DNA from: Nocardia sp. NBC_00416
GTDB lineage: Bacteria; Actinomycetota; Actinomycetes; Mycobacteriales; Mycobacteriaceae
Direction of reading: 5' to 3'
Assembly: GCF_036032445.1 (NCBI RefSeq)
Contig: NZ_CP107932.1
Coordinates: 2,916,501 to 2,980,500, forward strand
DNA: 64,000 nt
In this document: in pieces, positions 49,863 through 58,612 of the stretch
How the letters are laid out: every line of letters starts with the position of its first letter
Position numbering within the stretch: the first letter of the stretch is position 1
Translations under genes and position numbers: made by a program
The notes under the pieces: model-generated
What the model saw: only the letters and a program-made list of their open reading frames with translations
Database searches by the model: none
Told to the model about the DNA's origin: nothing

Positions 49863-50462
49863 TCACAGCGGCCGCCGCTGCACCACATCGGCCATGACCG
49901 TGCGGACGACCTGTTCGACGGCCGCGAACGCCGGCGCCGCGGAATCGCCGGCGAAGAGCAGATGCCCGGCCCCGATCAACGACAGCGCGAGCGATTCGAT
50001 ATCGGCGTCGACCGCGATACGACCCATCTCGCGTTCGTCGGCCAGGTAGGCGGCGATCATGGCGCCGGCCTCGGTCAGCACCGGGATGCCGGAAGCCGGC
50101 GTCGCGGCCCGCAGCCGGGTGCGCAGTTCGTCCCGGAAGATGACCAGCCCGACGATCGCCACCGCCATCGGATCGAACAGCTCGATCAGCGCACCGGTGA
50201 GATTTCCGGTGACGGTATCGGTTCCGGCGCGGCCGCGCAGGGCCGCGGCCTGCGCGTCGAGCCGGGCGACGCGGTCGTGCACGAGTTCGACCAGGAACGC
50301 GTCGAAGTCGGCGAAGTACCTGTGCAGGACCCCCTTGGCGACGCCCGCTTCCGCGGTGACCGCCCGGCTGGTCAGCGCGCCGGCACCGTCGCGAACCAGG
50401 ACACGCTCGGCCGCGTCGAACAGCTGCTGACGCGCGTCACGGATATGCACCCCAGTCGGCAC
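49863..50462 (-). CDS. TetR family regulator
   Basis: 199 residues from the GTG at 50462 with GGAGGA upstream; the longer frame to 50558 would cross its own operators. Helix-turn-helix at about 15-60 (LTSRAVTAEAGVAKGVLH). Divergent from a methyltransferase gene whose start is covered by two palindromes. Confidence 0.9.
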   Translation of the reverse strand: MPTGVHIRDARQQLFDAAERVLVRDGAGALTSRAVTAEAGVAKGVLHRYFADFDAFLVELVHDRVARLDAQAAALRGRAGTDTVTGNLTGALIELFDPMAVAIVGLVIFRDELRTRLRAATPASGIPVLTEAGAMIAAYLADEREMGRIAVDADIESLALSLIGAGHLLFAGDSAAPAFAAVEQVVRTVMADVVQRRPL

Positions 50463-50502
50463 CGAGCATTCCTCCACAGATCGACGACGAACCCACCGAT
50501 TG

Positions 50503-50542
50503 CCTAGTGGGCACCTGCCCACTAGGGTGGGCGCATGCCCAC
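50503..50542. promoter_or_regulatory. double TetR operator
   Basis: A perfect 24-bp palindrome (arms CCTAGTGGGCA and complement, two-base centre) at 50503-50526 is followed directly by a second, GTGGGC-GCAT-GCCCAC, at 50527-50542, sharing the GTGGGC half-site. The second covers the ATG of the methyltransferase. Confidence 0.75.
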
Positions 50543-51362
50543 TGTATCGCGCGAGCAATCACCCCCTCCCGGCCAGGAGCCGCATCGGCACCGCGAGGTC
50601 GCCGAATCGTTCGGAGTGGACCCCCAACGCTACGACCAGGCCCGCCCCCGCTACCCCGACGCGCTCATCGCGCGGATTCTCGCCGGCAGCCCCGGCCGGG
50701 AGATCCTCGACGTCGGCTGCGGAACCGGTATCGAGGCCCGGCAGTTCCGTGCGGCCGGCGGCATTGTGCTGGGAGTCGACCCCGACGCGAGGATGGCCGA
50801 ATTCGCGCGGCAGACAGGTGTGATGGTGGAAGTCGCCGCCTTCGAGGACTGGGACCCCCGCGACCGGACGTTCGACGCGGTCGTCGCCGGACAGGCCTGG
50901 CACTGGGTCGATCCGGTCGCCGGAGCGGCCAAGGCGGCGCGGGTCCTGCGCCCCGGCGGACGGTTGGCGGTCTTCGGGCACGCCTTCGACGCCCCCGCCG
51001 AGGTCACCGACGCACTGGCCGCGGCCTACCGGCGTATCGCACCCGATTCCCCATTCGCGCGGGCCGCCGCGCGGTCCGCACTGGAGACCTATGCGGCGAT
51101 GTTCGCCGCGGCCGCCGACGGAATACGCCGCAGCGGTGGATTCGGCGAACCGGAGCAGTGGCGATTCGACTGGGAACAGTCCTATACCCGCGACCAGTGG
51201 CTGGATCACCTGGCCACGACCGGAGCGTTCACCACACTCACCCCGGACCAGCGCGCGACGATACTGGACAGCGTCGGCACCGCCATCGACGGGATCGGCG
51301 ACGGCTTCACCATGCCGTACGTCACCCTCGCGGCGACGGCCGCAGTCGCTACCGACCACTGA
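50535..51362 (+). CDS. class I SAM-dependent methyltransferase
   Basis: 275 residues. Motif I is EILDVGCGTGIEARQF, with FDAVVAGQAWHWVDP and VLRPGGRLAVFGHAF as later motifs. The YDQARPRYP start segment is typical of UbiE/Methyltransf_11-type enzymes of this group. The ATG lies within the TetR operator, implying a leaderless or very short-leader transcript. Substrate unknown. Confidence 0.9.
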   Translation: MPTVSREQSPPPGQEPHRHREVAESFGVDPQRYDQARPRYPDALIARILAGSPGREILDVGCGTGIEARQFRAAGGIVLGVDPDARMAEFARQTGVMVEVAAFEDWDPRDRTFDAVVAGQAWHWVDPVAGAAKAARVLRPGGRLAVFGHAFDAPAEVTDALAAAYRRIAPDSPFARAAARSALETYAAMFAAAADGIRRSGGFGEPEQWRFDWEQSYTRDQWLDHLATTGAFTTLTPDQRATILDSVGTAIDGIGDGFTMPYVTLAATAAVATDH

Positions 51363-51430
51363 TCCACCACGCCCGGTCGAGTCCGGGAGACACCGGACCA
51401 GCGGACCCGCGTCCCGCACCAGCGATTCAG

Positions 51431-51630
51431 GCCGGGCGGGCGGTCACGATCCCTGCGCGAGGTCCAGCGCGGAACCCCCGGTCAGCCGATACGACGTCAC
51501 GCCGGGCGAGCCGGCCACGACCCCTCCGCCAGGCCCGGCGCGAAACCCCGGCCAGCCGATACGACGTCATGCCGGGCGAGCCGGTCACGATCTCTCCGCC
51601 AAACCGCGCGGAGCCTGCTCGTCAGCCGAT
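51431..51630. repeat. 70-bp tandem repeat, about 2.9 copies
   Basis: Units begin at 51431, 51501 and 51571 with GCCGGGCG(A/G)G and share CAGCCGATACGACGTCA later in the unit. The third unit runs into the 3' end of the HAD gene, whose stop codon at 51622-51624 lies within the repeat sequence. It fills the gap between the convergent methyltransferase and HAD genes. Confidence 0.85.
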
Positions 51631-52290
51631 CCCGTATTCGGTCAGCACATCGATGAGCGCTCGCGGTCGCCGGTCGCCCGCTACCGGATCGACCAACGCG
51701 AAGGCACAGCCGATTTCGGCCGCACCGCCGTCGGCCTCGGCACTGTCGCCGATCATCAGTACATCGCTGGGCACCACACCGACTCGTTCACAAGCGATCG
51801 CGAAGAGTCGTGGATCGGGTTTCACCATTCCCTCGACGTACGACAACACATACGCCGCCACCTGGTCGGCCACGCCCCGATACTCGAACACCGCCCGGAT
51901 ATCCCACGCGATATTGCTGACCACGGCCACCGGAATCGCCGCTGCCGCCAGCACTCCCAGGGCGGCGCCCGTATCCGGGTAGGGCGCCCAGGATTCGGGG
52001 GACACGAGCTGGTCGTAGAGATAATCGGGGTTGCCCACCCCGGATCCGCGGAGCACCGCCGAATACAGTGCGCGATGCAGTGCGGGATCGAGATCCCGGT
52101 TGTCCCAGTCCTCGCTCAGCTCCTCCGGCAGACCACCGGGCCGCCCGACCGGAGCCGTCATCCGCCGCATCACTTCGGCATGCTGTTTCCCGGTCAACCG
52201 CTCGCCGGACCGATCCACCACACCGTCCAGCACCGGCTCGAAGCGGAAGAGGGTGCCGGAGAAATCGAACAGAACACCGCGAATGGCCAT
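51622..52290 (-). CDS. HAD-like hydrolase with DxS active-site motif
   Basis: 222 residues. Motif I reads LFDFSGTLF, so the nucleophile Asp9 is kept but the second Asp of DxD is Ser11. Motif II (VVSNIAWD), Lys in GMVKPDPRLF and motif IV (MIGDSAEADGG) are normal. Typical phosphatases need the second Asp as acid/base, so the activity may differ (dehalogenase or phosphonatase-like chemistry, or none). Confidence 0.88.
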   Translation of the reverse strand: MAIRGVLFDFSGTLFRFEPVLDGVVDRSGERLTGKQHAEVMRRMTAPVGRPGGLPEELSEDWDNRDLDPALHRALYSAVLRGSGVGNPDYLYDQLVSPESWAPYPDTGAALGVLAAAAIPVAVVSNIAWDIRAVFEYRGVADQVAAYVLSYVEGMVKPDPRLFAIACERVGVVPSDVLMIGDSAEADGGAAEIGCAFALVDPVAGDRRPRALIDVLTEYGIG

Positions 52291-52329
52291 GGGGCCAGGT
52301 TACGGAGCGATACCCGGCACAGCCTCGGC

Positions 52330-52722
52330 TCAGCCGGCGAACTCACACAATCCGACCCCGGTGCTGCGCAGGGCGCCGAGACTGATCGGGTCTGCCCCCG
52401 CACCAGCGGCACGCAGCGGCTCGATAACAGGAACTCCGGCCGCCTCGGCATTGTCGTTGAGCGCGTAACTCTTCCCGTCCGGCGCGACGAACACCACCTG
52501 CACACCGGGGCGGCACTCCAGCACACCGCGTTCGACGGTGAGCGGCCACAGCGACCCGAAGTTCACGTCGGCAACAGGCTGCGTCGCCGAGTTCGGGGCC
52601 GGCAGCGGCACCGCAGCGGGGTGAGCCCGCTCCGGCCCCGAACCGCCACCGCACGCGGTGACCGAAAAGACCGCGAAACAGGCGATTCCCACCAAAGGAC
52701 CCAATGAATTTCTCGAGACCAT
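52330..52722 (-). CDS. DUF2511 lipoprotein
   Basis: 130 residues. Signal with lipobox VTAC, lipidated Cys24. The mature domain ([33 protein letters not shown]) matches DUF2511 with its conserved cysteine pair. Anchored outside the membrane; role unknown. Confidence 0.82.
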   Translation of the reverse strand: MVSRNSLGPLVGIACFAVFSVTACGGGSGPERAHPAAVPLPAPNSATQPVADVNFGSLWPLTVERGVLECRPGVQVVFVAPDGKSYALNDNAEAAGVPVIEPLRAAGAGADPISLGALRSTGVGLCEFAG

Positions 52723-52829
52723 CAGGTCGACTCATCCCCCTGGACTCGTTCATCTGAAGTCAGCACCCCGGCCACTCACCATACTCGACGCACCTGCGGC
52801 ACAACGTCGCCCGGCGGTGGGTGCGCCCA

Positions 52830-53327
52830 TCACCCGTCTACCGCCGATGAGCGGGACCGTGACGAAGGGGGACGGAGCCGGGACAGGGTCGCGGGGGTGA
52901 GCTGCTGCGCGAGCGTTTCCAGAGCGGCGACGACTTCGGCGACAGCGTCCGGGTCGCCGGTGCCGAGCGCCGTGCCGAGTGCTGTATCGATCGTGGTGGA
53001 ACGCACGACCTCGACCCGGCCGGATGCCTCGGGGGCCTGGTGGATGAGCACGCGCCGCCGGTCGGCGGGATCGGGTTCGGTCACGACGGCGCCCGCCTCG
53101 CGCAGGCGCGCGACACATCCGGAGACCTGGCTCTGCGGCAGACCGGTGCGTCCGGCGATCTCCCCCACCGCGCTGCCGGGGTTCTCGACGATATCGCTGG
53201 CCACGATCAGCACCGAACGCACACTCGTCGACTGCCCCCGCAGCCCCTCGGTGGGCATCGCCTCCTCACCGATCTTCATCAGGGTGCGTCCCAGCAGGAA
53301 GAGTTCGACTCCGTTCACCGCTCGCAC
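52830..53327 (-). CDS. MarR family regulator
   Basis: 165 residues, GTG start at 53327 (another GTG three codons on). Winged helix with IAGRTGLPQSQVSGCVARL and VVTEPDPADRRRVLIH. The last ~20 residues are Ser/Arg-rich. A 26-bp dyad lies just upstream. The epoxide hydrolase gene ends upstream on the same strand. Confidence 0.87.
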   Translation of the reverse strand: MRAVNGVELFLLGRTLMKIGEEAMPTEGLRGQSTSVRSVLIVASDIVENPGSAVGEIAGRTGLPQSQVSGCVARLREAGAVVTEPDPADRRRVLIHQAPEASGRVEVVRSTTIDTALGTALGTGDPDAVAEVVAALETLAQQLTPATLSRLRPPSSRSRSSAVDG

Positions 53328-53348
53328 GCTACCCGAAAAGCATCAATT

Positions 53349-53374
53349 CGAATACATCGAGATCGATACATTCG
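53349..53374. promoter_or_regulatory. MarR-type operator
   Basis: CGAATACATCGA and TCGATACATTCG flank GA: an imperfect 26-bp palindrome with perfect CGAAT/ATTCG and TCGA/TCGA pairs. It is 22 bases upstream of the MarR start and so is probably autoregulatory. Confidence 0.65.
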
Positions 53375-53408
53375 CAGCCGCGACCGTCGAGCGACCGTCG
53401 AACGCACC

Positions 53409-54374
53409 TCAGTCGACGAGTTCGCCCAGCCCGCGCAGCAGGAACGCGTTCACCGCCGCGGTGCCCTCCAACTGAACCAGATGTCCCGCACCGGCAACCC
53501 GTTCCACGGCTCGCAGATCGGGGAGCTCGGCCCGCATGGTGCCGAGCGGGTCACGGCCGCTGAACCCTTCCATATCGGGATCGTTCTCGCCGTACACGAA
53601 GTACACGGGCACCGCCGGAACCGCCTGCGCGTACTCCTCGGTCAGCTCCCAATTGCGGTCGAGCGCGCGGTACCAGTTCAGCCCTCCGGTGAACCCGGTG
53701 CGTTCGAATTCACCCGCCAGCGTGTCGAATTCCTCGGACGACAGCCAGGGCCACGGCAGTTCGGGCGCTTCGGGCAGGGCATCGATGTATCGGGTCCCCG
53801 GGGGGTGCTGCCAGACATCGAGATAGTGATAGTCGCCGCTGAGCGCGTAGTAGACCCGGGACAGGAACTCGCGCGGACGCTCCGCCAGGTGCGCGTCGGC
53901 CACGCCCGGTTCCTGGAAGTACTGCATGTGCAGGAAATGCCGTTCGGCCATCTTCGCCCAGTAGTAACCCGGCGGTTTCGGGGAGCGCGGCGCGAACGGA
54001 TTGTTCAGCACCACCAGACCACGCACCCGCTCGGGCGCACGCAGGCCGAGTTCCCAGATCAGGGCCGCGCCGAAATCGACGCCGACGAAAACTGCTTGGT
54101 CGGCGCCGATATCGTCGAGCAGCGCGAGCAGGTCGCCGATCACGGCTCGATTGGTGTAGTCGTCGAGCGCCGCGGGGGCCCCGGTCCGGCCGGCGCCGCG
54201 CAGATCCGGCGCTATCCCCCGATACCCGGCCGCCGCGACCGCGGCCAGCTGGCGGTGCCAGACATAGCCGGTGTGCGGGAATCCGTGGCAGAAGATCACC
54301 GGGTAGCCCCGGCCCTGTTCGGCGATGTGCATCCGCACGCCGCCGGTCTCGACGAACCGGTGTGTCGGTTCCAC
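53409..54374 (-). CDS. epoxide hydrolase-like alpha/beta hydrolase
   Basis: 321 residues. Oxyanion-hole HGFPH at 30-34, nucleophile Asp100 in FVGVDFGAA, acidic residue in GENDPD near 265, and His298 in GAGHLVQLE. The cap tyrosines expected of epoxide hydrolases are represented by NWYRALDRNW. It opens an epoxide using an ester to Asp100. Divergent from an SDR gene around a KstR-like site, suggesting sterol or lipid breakdown. Confidence 0.9.
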   Translation of the reverse strand: MEPTHRFVETGGVRMHIAEQGRGYPVIFCHGFPHTGYVWHRQLAAVAAAGYRGIAPDLRGAGRTGAPAALDDYTNRAVIGDLLALLDDIGADQAVFVGVDFGAALIWELGLRAPERVRGLVVLNNPFAPRSPKPPGYYWAKMAERHFLHMQYFQEPGVADAHLAERPREFLSRVYYALSGDYHYLDVWQHPPGTRYIDALPEAPELPWPWLSSEEFDTLAGEFERTGFTGGLNWYRALDRNWELTEEYAQAVPAVPVYFVYGENDPDMEGFSGRDPLGTMRAELPDLRAVERVAGAGHLVQLEGTAAVNAFLLRGLGELVD

Positions 54375-54390
54375 CGCACCTCCCGAGTAC

Positions 54391-54404
54391 TAGAACGCGT
54401 TACA
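54391..54404. promoter_or_regulatory. KstR-like operator
   Basis: TAGAACGCGTTACA fits TnnAACnnGTTnnA, the mycobacterial KstR motif (recalled). It is centred between the epoxide hydrolase start (54374) and the SDR start (54429), placed to control both. Confidence 0.6.
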
Positions 54405-54428
54405 GTTTCACGGTAACGTCCCGGAACT

Positions 54429-55277
54429 GTGAGCGGAACACCACACCCCTTGAAAGACCGGATAGCGGTGGTCACCGGCGCAAGCCGCGGGATCGGCAAA
54501 GGAATCGCGGTGGAACTGGGCGCCGCCGGCGCGACCGTCTACCTCACCGGACGATCCGACCGGCCCGGCAAACTCCCGGGCACCCTCAGCGAAACGGCGG
54601 CGCAGATCGCCGAACTCGGCGGCACCGGCATCCCGGTCGTCTGCGATCACCGCGACGACGGCGCCACCGCGCGACTCTTCGAACAGGTCACCGCCGACCA
54701 CGGCCGCCTCGACGTCCTGGTGAACAACGTCTACAACTCCCCCGCCGCCGCCCGCTGGCTCGGCCGCAAGTTCTGGGAGGTGCCGCCGAAGGCCTGGGAC
54801 GAAACGTTCGACGTCGGCGTGCGCTCGCACTACGCGGCGAGCGTCTACGCCGCACCGCTGTTGCTGCGCGGCGGCGGCCTGATCGTGAACGTCTCCTCGC
54901 CCGGATCACAGCGCTATATGCACAATGCGGTGTACGGAGTCGCGAAGACGGCGCTGGACCGGATGACCGCGGACCTCGCCCACGACCTGACCGGGACCGA
55001 AGTCACCGTGGTCTCGATCTGGCCGGGCATCGTCGATACCGAACTGCTACAGCTCGTCCCCGCCGACGACCGAGGGAAACGGGTGGTCACCCTGCCCGGT
55101 GAAGGCAGCTTCGACCTGAACGAGGCAGAGACCCCGCGCTTCGCCGGCCGTGCCGTGGTGGCACTGGCCGCCGATGCCGACCGCGGAACCCGGTCCGGAA
55201 AGACCTGGAAGGTCGCCGACCTGGCCGACGACTACGGATTCACCGATGTGGACGGGAGGATCCCCCACCACGACTGA
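54429..55277 (+). CDS. short-chain dehydrogenase (DHRS1-like)
   Basis: 282 residues. TGASRGIGKG cofactor motif, VNNVYN for NNAG, and catalytic SSPGSQRYMHNAVYGVAK with YxxxK. The longer C-terminus (about 45 residues beyond the SDR core) matches DHRS1-type oxidoreductases. Ends nine bases from the convergent secG stop. Likely coregulated with the epoxide hydrolase. Confidence 0.9.
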   Translation: MSGTPHPLKDRIAVVTGASRGIGKGIAVELGAAGATVYLTGRSDRPGKLPGTLSETAAQIAELGGTGIPVVCDHRDDGATARLFEQVTADHGRLDVLVNNVYNSPAAARWLGRKFWEVPPKAWDETFDVGVRSHYAASVYAAPLLLRGGGLIVNVSSPGSQRYMHNAVYGVAKTALDRMTADLAHDLTGTEVTVVSIWPGIVDTELLQLVPADDRGKRVVTLPGEGSFDLNEAETPRFAGRAVVALAADADRGTRSGKTWKVADLADDYGFTDVDGRIPHHD

Positions 55278-55286
55278 CCCCTCGGG

Positions 55287-55520
55287 TCAGGCGAACTTGA
55301 TCTCCAGCCCGATCCCGAGAATGGCGATGAACCAGACCAGACCGGTGAAGATGGTGATGCGGTTGAGGTTCTTCTCCGCGACGGTCGACCCGGACAGACT
55401 CGACTGCATCCCACCGCCGAACAGGCTGGACAGACCTCCGCCCTTGGCGCGGTGCAGCAGCACCAGCAGCACCAGCAGCAGGCTGGTGACGATAAGGAGG
55501 ATATCCAGGAACATCCGCAT
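55287..55520 (-). CDS. secG: preprotein translocase subunit SecG
   Basis: 77 residues with two membrane helices (ILLIVTSLLLVLLVLLH and ITIFTGLVWFIAILGIGL) and the family loop GGGLSSLFGG. It is the small SecYEG subunit in the membrane. In actinobacteria secG commonly lies close after gap-pgk-tpiA, here 3 kb away because other genes intervene. Confidence 0.95.
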   Translation of the reverse strand: MRMFLDILLIVTSLLLVLLVLLHRAKGGGLSSLFGGGMQSSLSGSTVAEKNLNRITIFTGLVWFIAILGIGLEIKFA

Positions 55521-55534
55521 GCGGGACAGTCTAA

Positions 55535-57142
55535 CTACGTCTCGGGGGCCACTGACACCAGGTGGGTGAGCGTCTCGTCGTGCGCGAACTCGGCGACCGC
55601 GCGTTCGCGCATCAGATCCTGTGCGGTCAGCCGCACCTTGTGCTGCTGCATATGCTCGGACCAGGAGCGCACCACGAACGCCTCCACATAACGGTCCTCG
55701 GCGCCCACATCCCGGTACAGCCGCCACTCCATGGCGCCGGTGCGCTGCCGGGAGCGGCCCACGAAGCTCATTCCCGCCAGGAACTCCGGCACCTTGTCCG
55801 CCGGGACGTCGTAGTCCTTCAGCACCAGCACCGGACCATCGTCGGGGTCCGGCTCGACCACCAGCTGTGGTTCCGGCCAGTACGCGTGCGGCGTCAGATC
55901 GAAACCGGGGGCGAACTGCCGCATCGGCAGCCAGACGGCGCTCAGCGCGCAGCCGCCGAGCAGCGCCCCCGCCACCAGCAGGGCGGTGACCGCGCCGTAG
56001 GCACCCGCGATGAGCCCCCACACCACCGACCCGATGGCCTGCCCGGCCATGAACACCAGCAGGTACACCGACAGCCCCCGAGCCCGCACCCAGCCGGGCA
56101 GCAGCAGCTGCATGGTCGCGTTCATGGTGGACAGGGTCAGCAGCCAGGCCGCGCCGGCGAACACCAGCAGGATCAGCACCAGCGCCTCGACCCGCAGGAG
56201 GGCGGTACCACAGCAGGCCAGCCCGAAAACCAACGCGGCCGCCGCCACCTGCTGGGTCGGAGTCAGCAGCGCACGCACCCGGGCCAGGCTCAGCGCACCG
56301 AGTACCGCGCCCACCCCCAACGCACCGAGCATGATCCCGTAGCCGGACGAACCGAGCCCCAGCTGATTACGGGCGATCACCGGCAGCAGCGCCCACAGCG
56401 CGCTGGCGGGGGCGACGAACAGAATCGTGCGCAACAGCACCCGCCTGATGGCGGGCGCGGCCTTGATGAATCGAGTGCCCGCCTGCAACGCCGCCAACGG
56501 TCGTTCGCTCGGCAGCTTCTTCTCGACCGGCTCCCGCCGCCAGAACAGCAGCGCGGCCACGATGGCGGCGAACGAGAAGGCATTCAGCGTGAACACCAGC
56601 GCCGGACCCGACACGGCCACCAGCACACCGGCGATGGCCGGCCCGACCGCGCGGCCGATGTTCATGTTCATACTGCCGAGCACGGCGGCCGAGGGGATCT
56701 GGTCCCGCGGGACCAGCTCGGGCTGGATCGCCTGCCAGGCCGGGCCGACGAGCGCCTGACCGCAACCGAGCAGGAACAGCAGGGTCAGCAATACCGCCGG
56801 CGTGGTGTGCCCGGTCGCGGTGGACACCGCCAAGGTGATCGCGAGAACCGCCATCGTGGACTGCGCACCCAAGAGCAGGCGCCGACGGTCCAGCAGATCG
56901 GCCAGGACACCGGACGGGATGGCCAGGATCATCACCGGCAACGTCGTCGCGGTCTGCACGAACGAGACGAGGGCCGCGGCATTCGGCTGGTCGACCAGCA
57001 CCCACTGCGCGCCGACCATCTGCATCCAGGTCCCCAGATTGGACACCAGCTGCGCGATCCACAACGCTCGATAGACCCGCAACCGCAACGGCGCCCAAGT
57101 GGAAACAGGTTTCGATACGGCGGTGGTCACTCGGGCCAGCAT
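55535..57142 (-). CDS. MFS exporter (EntS/MFS_3-type) with C-terminal soluble domain
   Basis: 535 residues. Residues ~20-410 form the 12-helix MFS_3 transporter ([17 protein letters not shown], the loop-2 signature [14 protein letters not shown]). The C-terminal ~120 residues ([35 protein letters not shown]) look like a ferredoxin-like/monooxygenase-type domain, often fused in this subgroup. Export substrate unknown. Confidence 0.88.
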   Translation of the reverse strand: MLARVTTAVSKPVSTWAPLRLRVYRALWIAQLVSNLGTWMQMVGAQWVLVDQPNAAALVSFVQTATTLPVMILAIPSGVLADLLDRRRLLLGAQSTMAVLAITLAVSTATGHTTPAVLLTLLFLLGCGQALVGPAWQAIQPELVPRDQIPSAAVLGSMNMNIGRAVGPAIAGVLVAVSGPALVFTLNAFSFAAIVAALLFWRREPVEKKLPSERPLAALQAGTRFIKAAPAIRRVLLRTILFVAPASALWALLPVIARNQLGLGSSGYGIMLGALGVGAVLGALSLARVRALLTPTQQVAAAALVFGLACCGTALLRVEALVLILLVFAGAAWLLTLSTMNATMQLLLPGWVRARGLSVYLLVFMAGQAIGSVVWGLIAGAYGAVTALLVAGALLGGCALSAVWLPMRQFAPGFDLTPHAYWPEPQLVVEPDPDDGPVLVLKDYDVPADKVPEFLAGMSFVGRSRQRTGAMEWRLYRDVGAEDRYVEAFVVRSWSEHMQQHKVRLTAQDLMRERAVAEFAHDETLTHLVSVAPET

Positions 57143-57208
57143 AGCCCCGAGCTCTCACCCCACCGTCGGCCGAAGGGTCGCCGAACCGATTCCGCCGCCT
57201 CGCCGGTC

Positions 57209-57550
57209 CTACATGCGTGTGTGGACGGGTGGGGGTGTCCAGTCTCCGGTGTTGACTTCGAGTTGGGGCCAGTAGGTGCGGATGGTCAGTTCGAATTCGC
57301 CAGGTGGCGCCGGTAGCCAGTTGGGTTCGTGTCCGACTCCCGGGGAGGTGTGTCGGATATGGAGGGTCAGGGAGCCGTCGGCGGCGAAGTTCATGGTTCT
57401 GTTCTTGGTGCCCAATGAGTAAGCGGCCGAGGTCATTGGGGGCGAAGAAGTGCTGGGGGTTGTACAGCGTCAGCGACCAGAAGCCGTTCACCGGCGGTGT
57501 CTGTCCGGCGAGGAAGGTGATCGTGTAGTCGTGGTCGCCGTTCAGGCGCC
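57209..57550 (-). pseudogene. DUF1214 C-terminal remnant with frameshift
   Basis: [15 protein letters not shown]...[10 protein letters not shown] is read in one frame and [19 protein letters not shown]...[12 protein letters not shown] in another, both clearly DUF1214 by comparison with 46970-48265. An extra base in the TTA at 57421-57423 breaks the frame. The 5' half is missing. Decayed gene, not expressed as protein. Confidence 0.8.
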
Positions 57551-57739
57551 GACTACTGGAGCCGCGGATGTCCGGACGGTCCCGAAACGCCGATCCGAAC
57601 CAATCGCCGCCACCCGGATACCAGCAGGCGCTCCCACCACATCCCGCTACGCACCCTGACAACGAGACCAGCGGTTACCGCCGCCGTCCGGCCTGCCGGC
57701 GACCCGGAAACCGATGATCCGAAAGGTACGATCGCGGCT

Positions 57740-58531
57740 ATGCCGGGACTACCGATCCGATCCGGGGTGGCGCTGTCGCTGATCCTGCTCGCCGCCACGG
57801 CCTGCTCGACCGACTCCGCTCCCGACGCATCCGGAGCGACCCCCATGGGGCACACCTACATCTCGACCGGGGTGGCGGGAGCGCCGATACCGGGCGGCGG
57901 CCCCCTCACCCTCACCTTCAACGACAACCGGATCTCGGCCGACGCGGGCTGCAATACCCACAGCGGCACGGTCGAGCTCGGCGATCACGTCCTGCGGGTC
58001 TCCGGTCTGGCGAGCACCCTCATGGGCTGCCCCGGTGATCGGTCGGGTTCGGACGCCTGGATCGGCGCACTGTTGCGCGCGGCGCCGGCGTGGCAACTGG
58101 ACCAGGACCAGCTGACGCTGACGGGGAAGGAGACGACGGTGACGCTGGCCGATAAGAAGGTCGTCCAACCCGACCGCCCGATCCGCGGCACCGAATGGGT
58201 CGTCACCACCCTGCTGACACCGGACGCCGAGGTCCGGTCGCAGACCATCGAACAGGTGCGACCCACCCTCACTATCGCCGAAGACGGCGGCCTCACCGGT
58301 TTCGCCGGCTGCAACCGGATGACCGGGCACGCGGACGTCACCGAGACCCCGGCCGGGGCCGATATCGCGTTCTCGGTGGCCACCACCCGCATGATGTGCG
58401 GACCGGAGGTCATGGAGGTCGAGCAGGCGGTCCTGGCCGCGCTCGACGGCACCGCCCAGGCGACGGTCGACGCCGACACCCTCACCCTGCGCAACCCCAA
58501 CGGTCACGGCCTGATCCTGCGCGCCCAGTAG
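57740..58531 (+). CDS. META-domain (HslJ-like) lipoprotein
   Basis: 263 residues. Signal with a lipobox-like ATAC ending in Cys22, then two META domains, each with an AGCN core (AGCNTHSGTVEL and AGCNRMTGHADV). The second adds LMGC/MMCG-type cysteines. Anchored to the membrane outer face. The role is poorly known; relatives are linked to heat or antibiotic stress. Confidence 0.88.
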   Translation: MPGLPIRSGVALSLILLAATACSTDSAPDASGATPMGHTYISTGVAGAPIPGGGPLTLTFNDNRISADAGCNTHSGTVELGDHVLRVSGLASTLMGCPGDRSGSDAWIGALLRAAPAWQLDQDQLTLTGKETTVTLADKKVVQPDRPIRGTEWVVTTLLTPDAEVRSQTIEQVRPTLTIAEDGGLTGFAGCNRMTGHADVTETPAGADIAFSVATTRMMCGPEVMEVEQAVLAALDGTAQATVDADTLTLRNPNGHGLILRAQ

Positions 58532-58562
58532 TCCCACGAGCACAGCAGTCCCACCGGAACAA

Positions 58563-58595
58563 CGCGGCCCGCCGGTCGGAAACCGGCGGGCCGCG
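58563..58595. terminator. bidirectional terminator
   Basis: A perfect 14-bp stem (CGCGGCCCGCCGGT and complement) with a five-base loop between the convergent META lipoprotein and tpiA. Confidence 0.85.
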
Positions 58596-58612
58596 TCAGG
58601 TGTGTCATCCGA

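Noticed and set aside
51431..51630. CRISPR-like array
   Set aside because: Units are contiguous 70-base tandem copies without spacers, and no cas genes are present.
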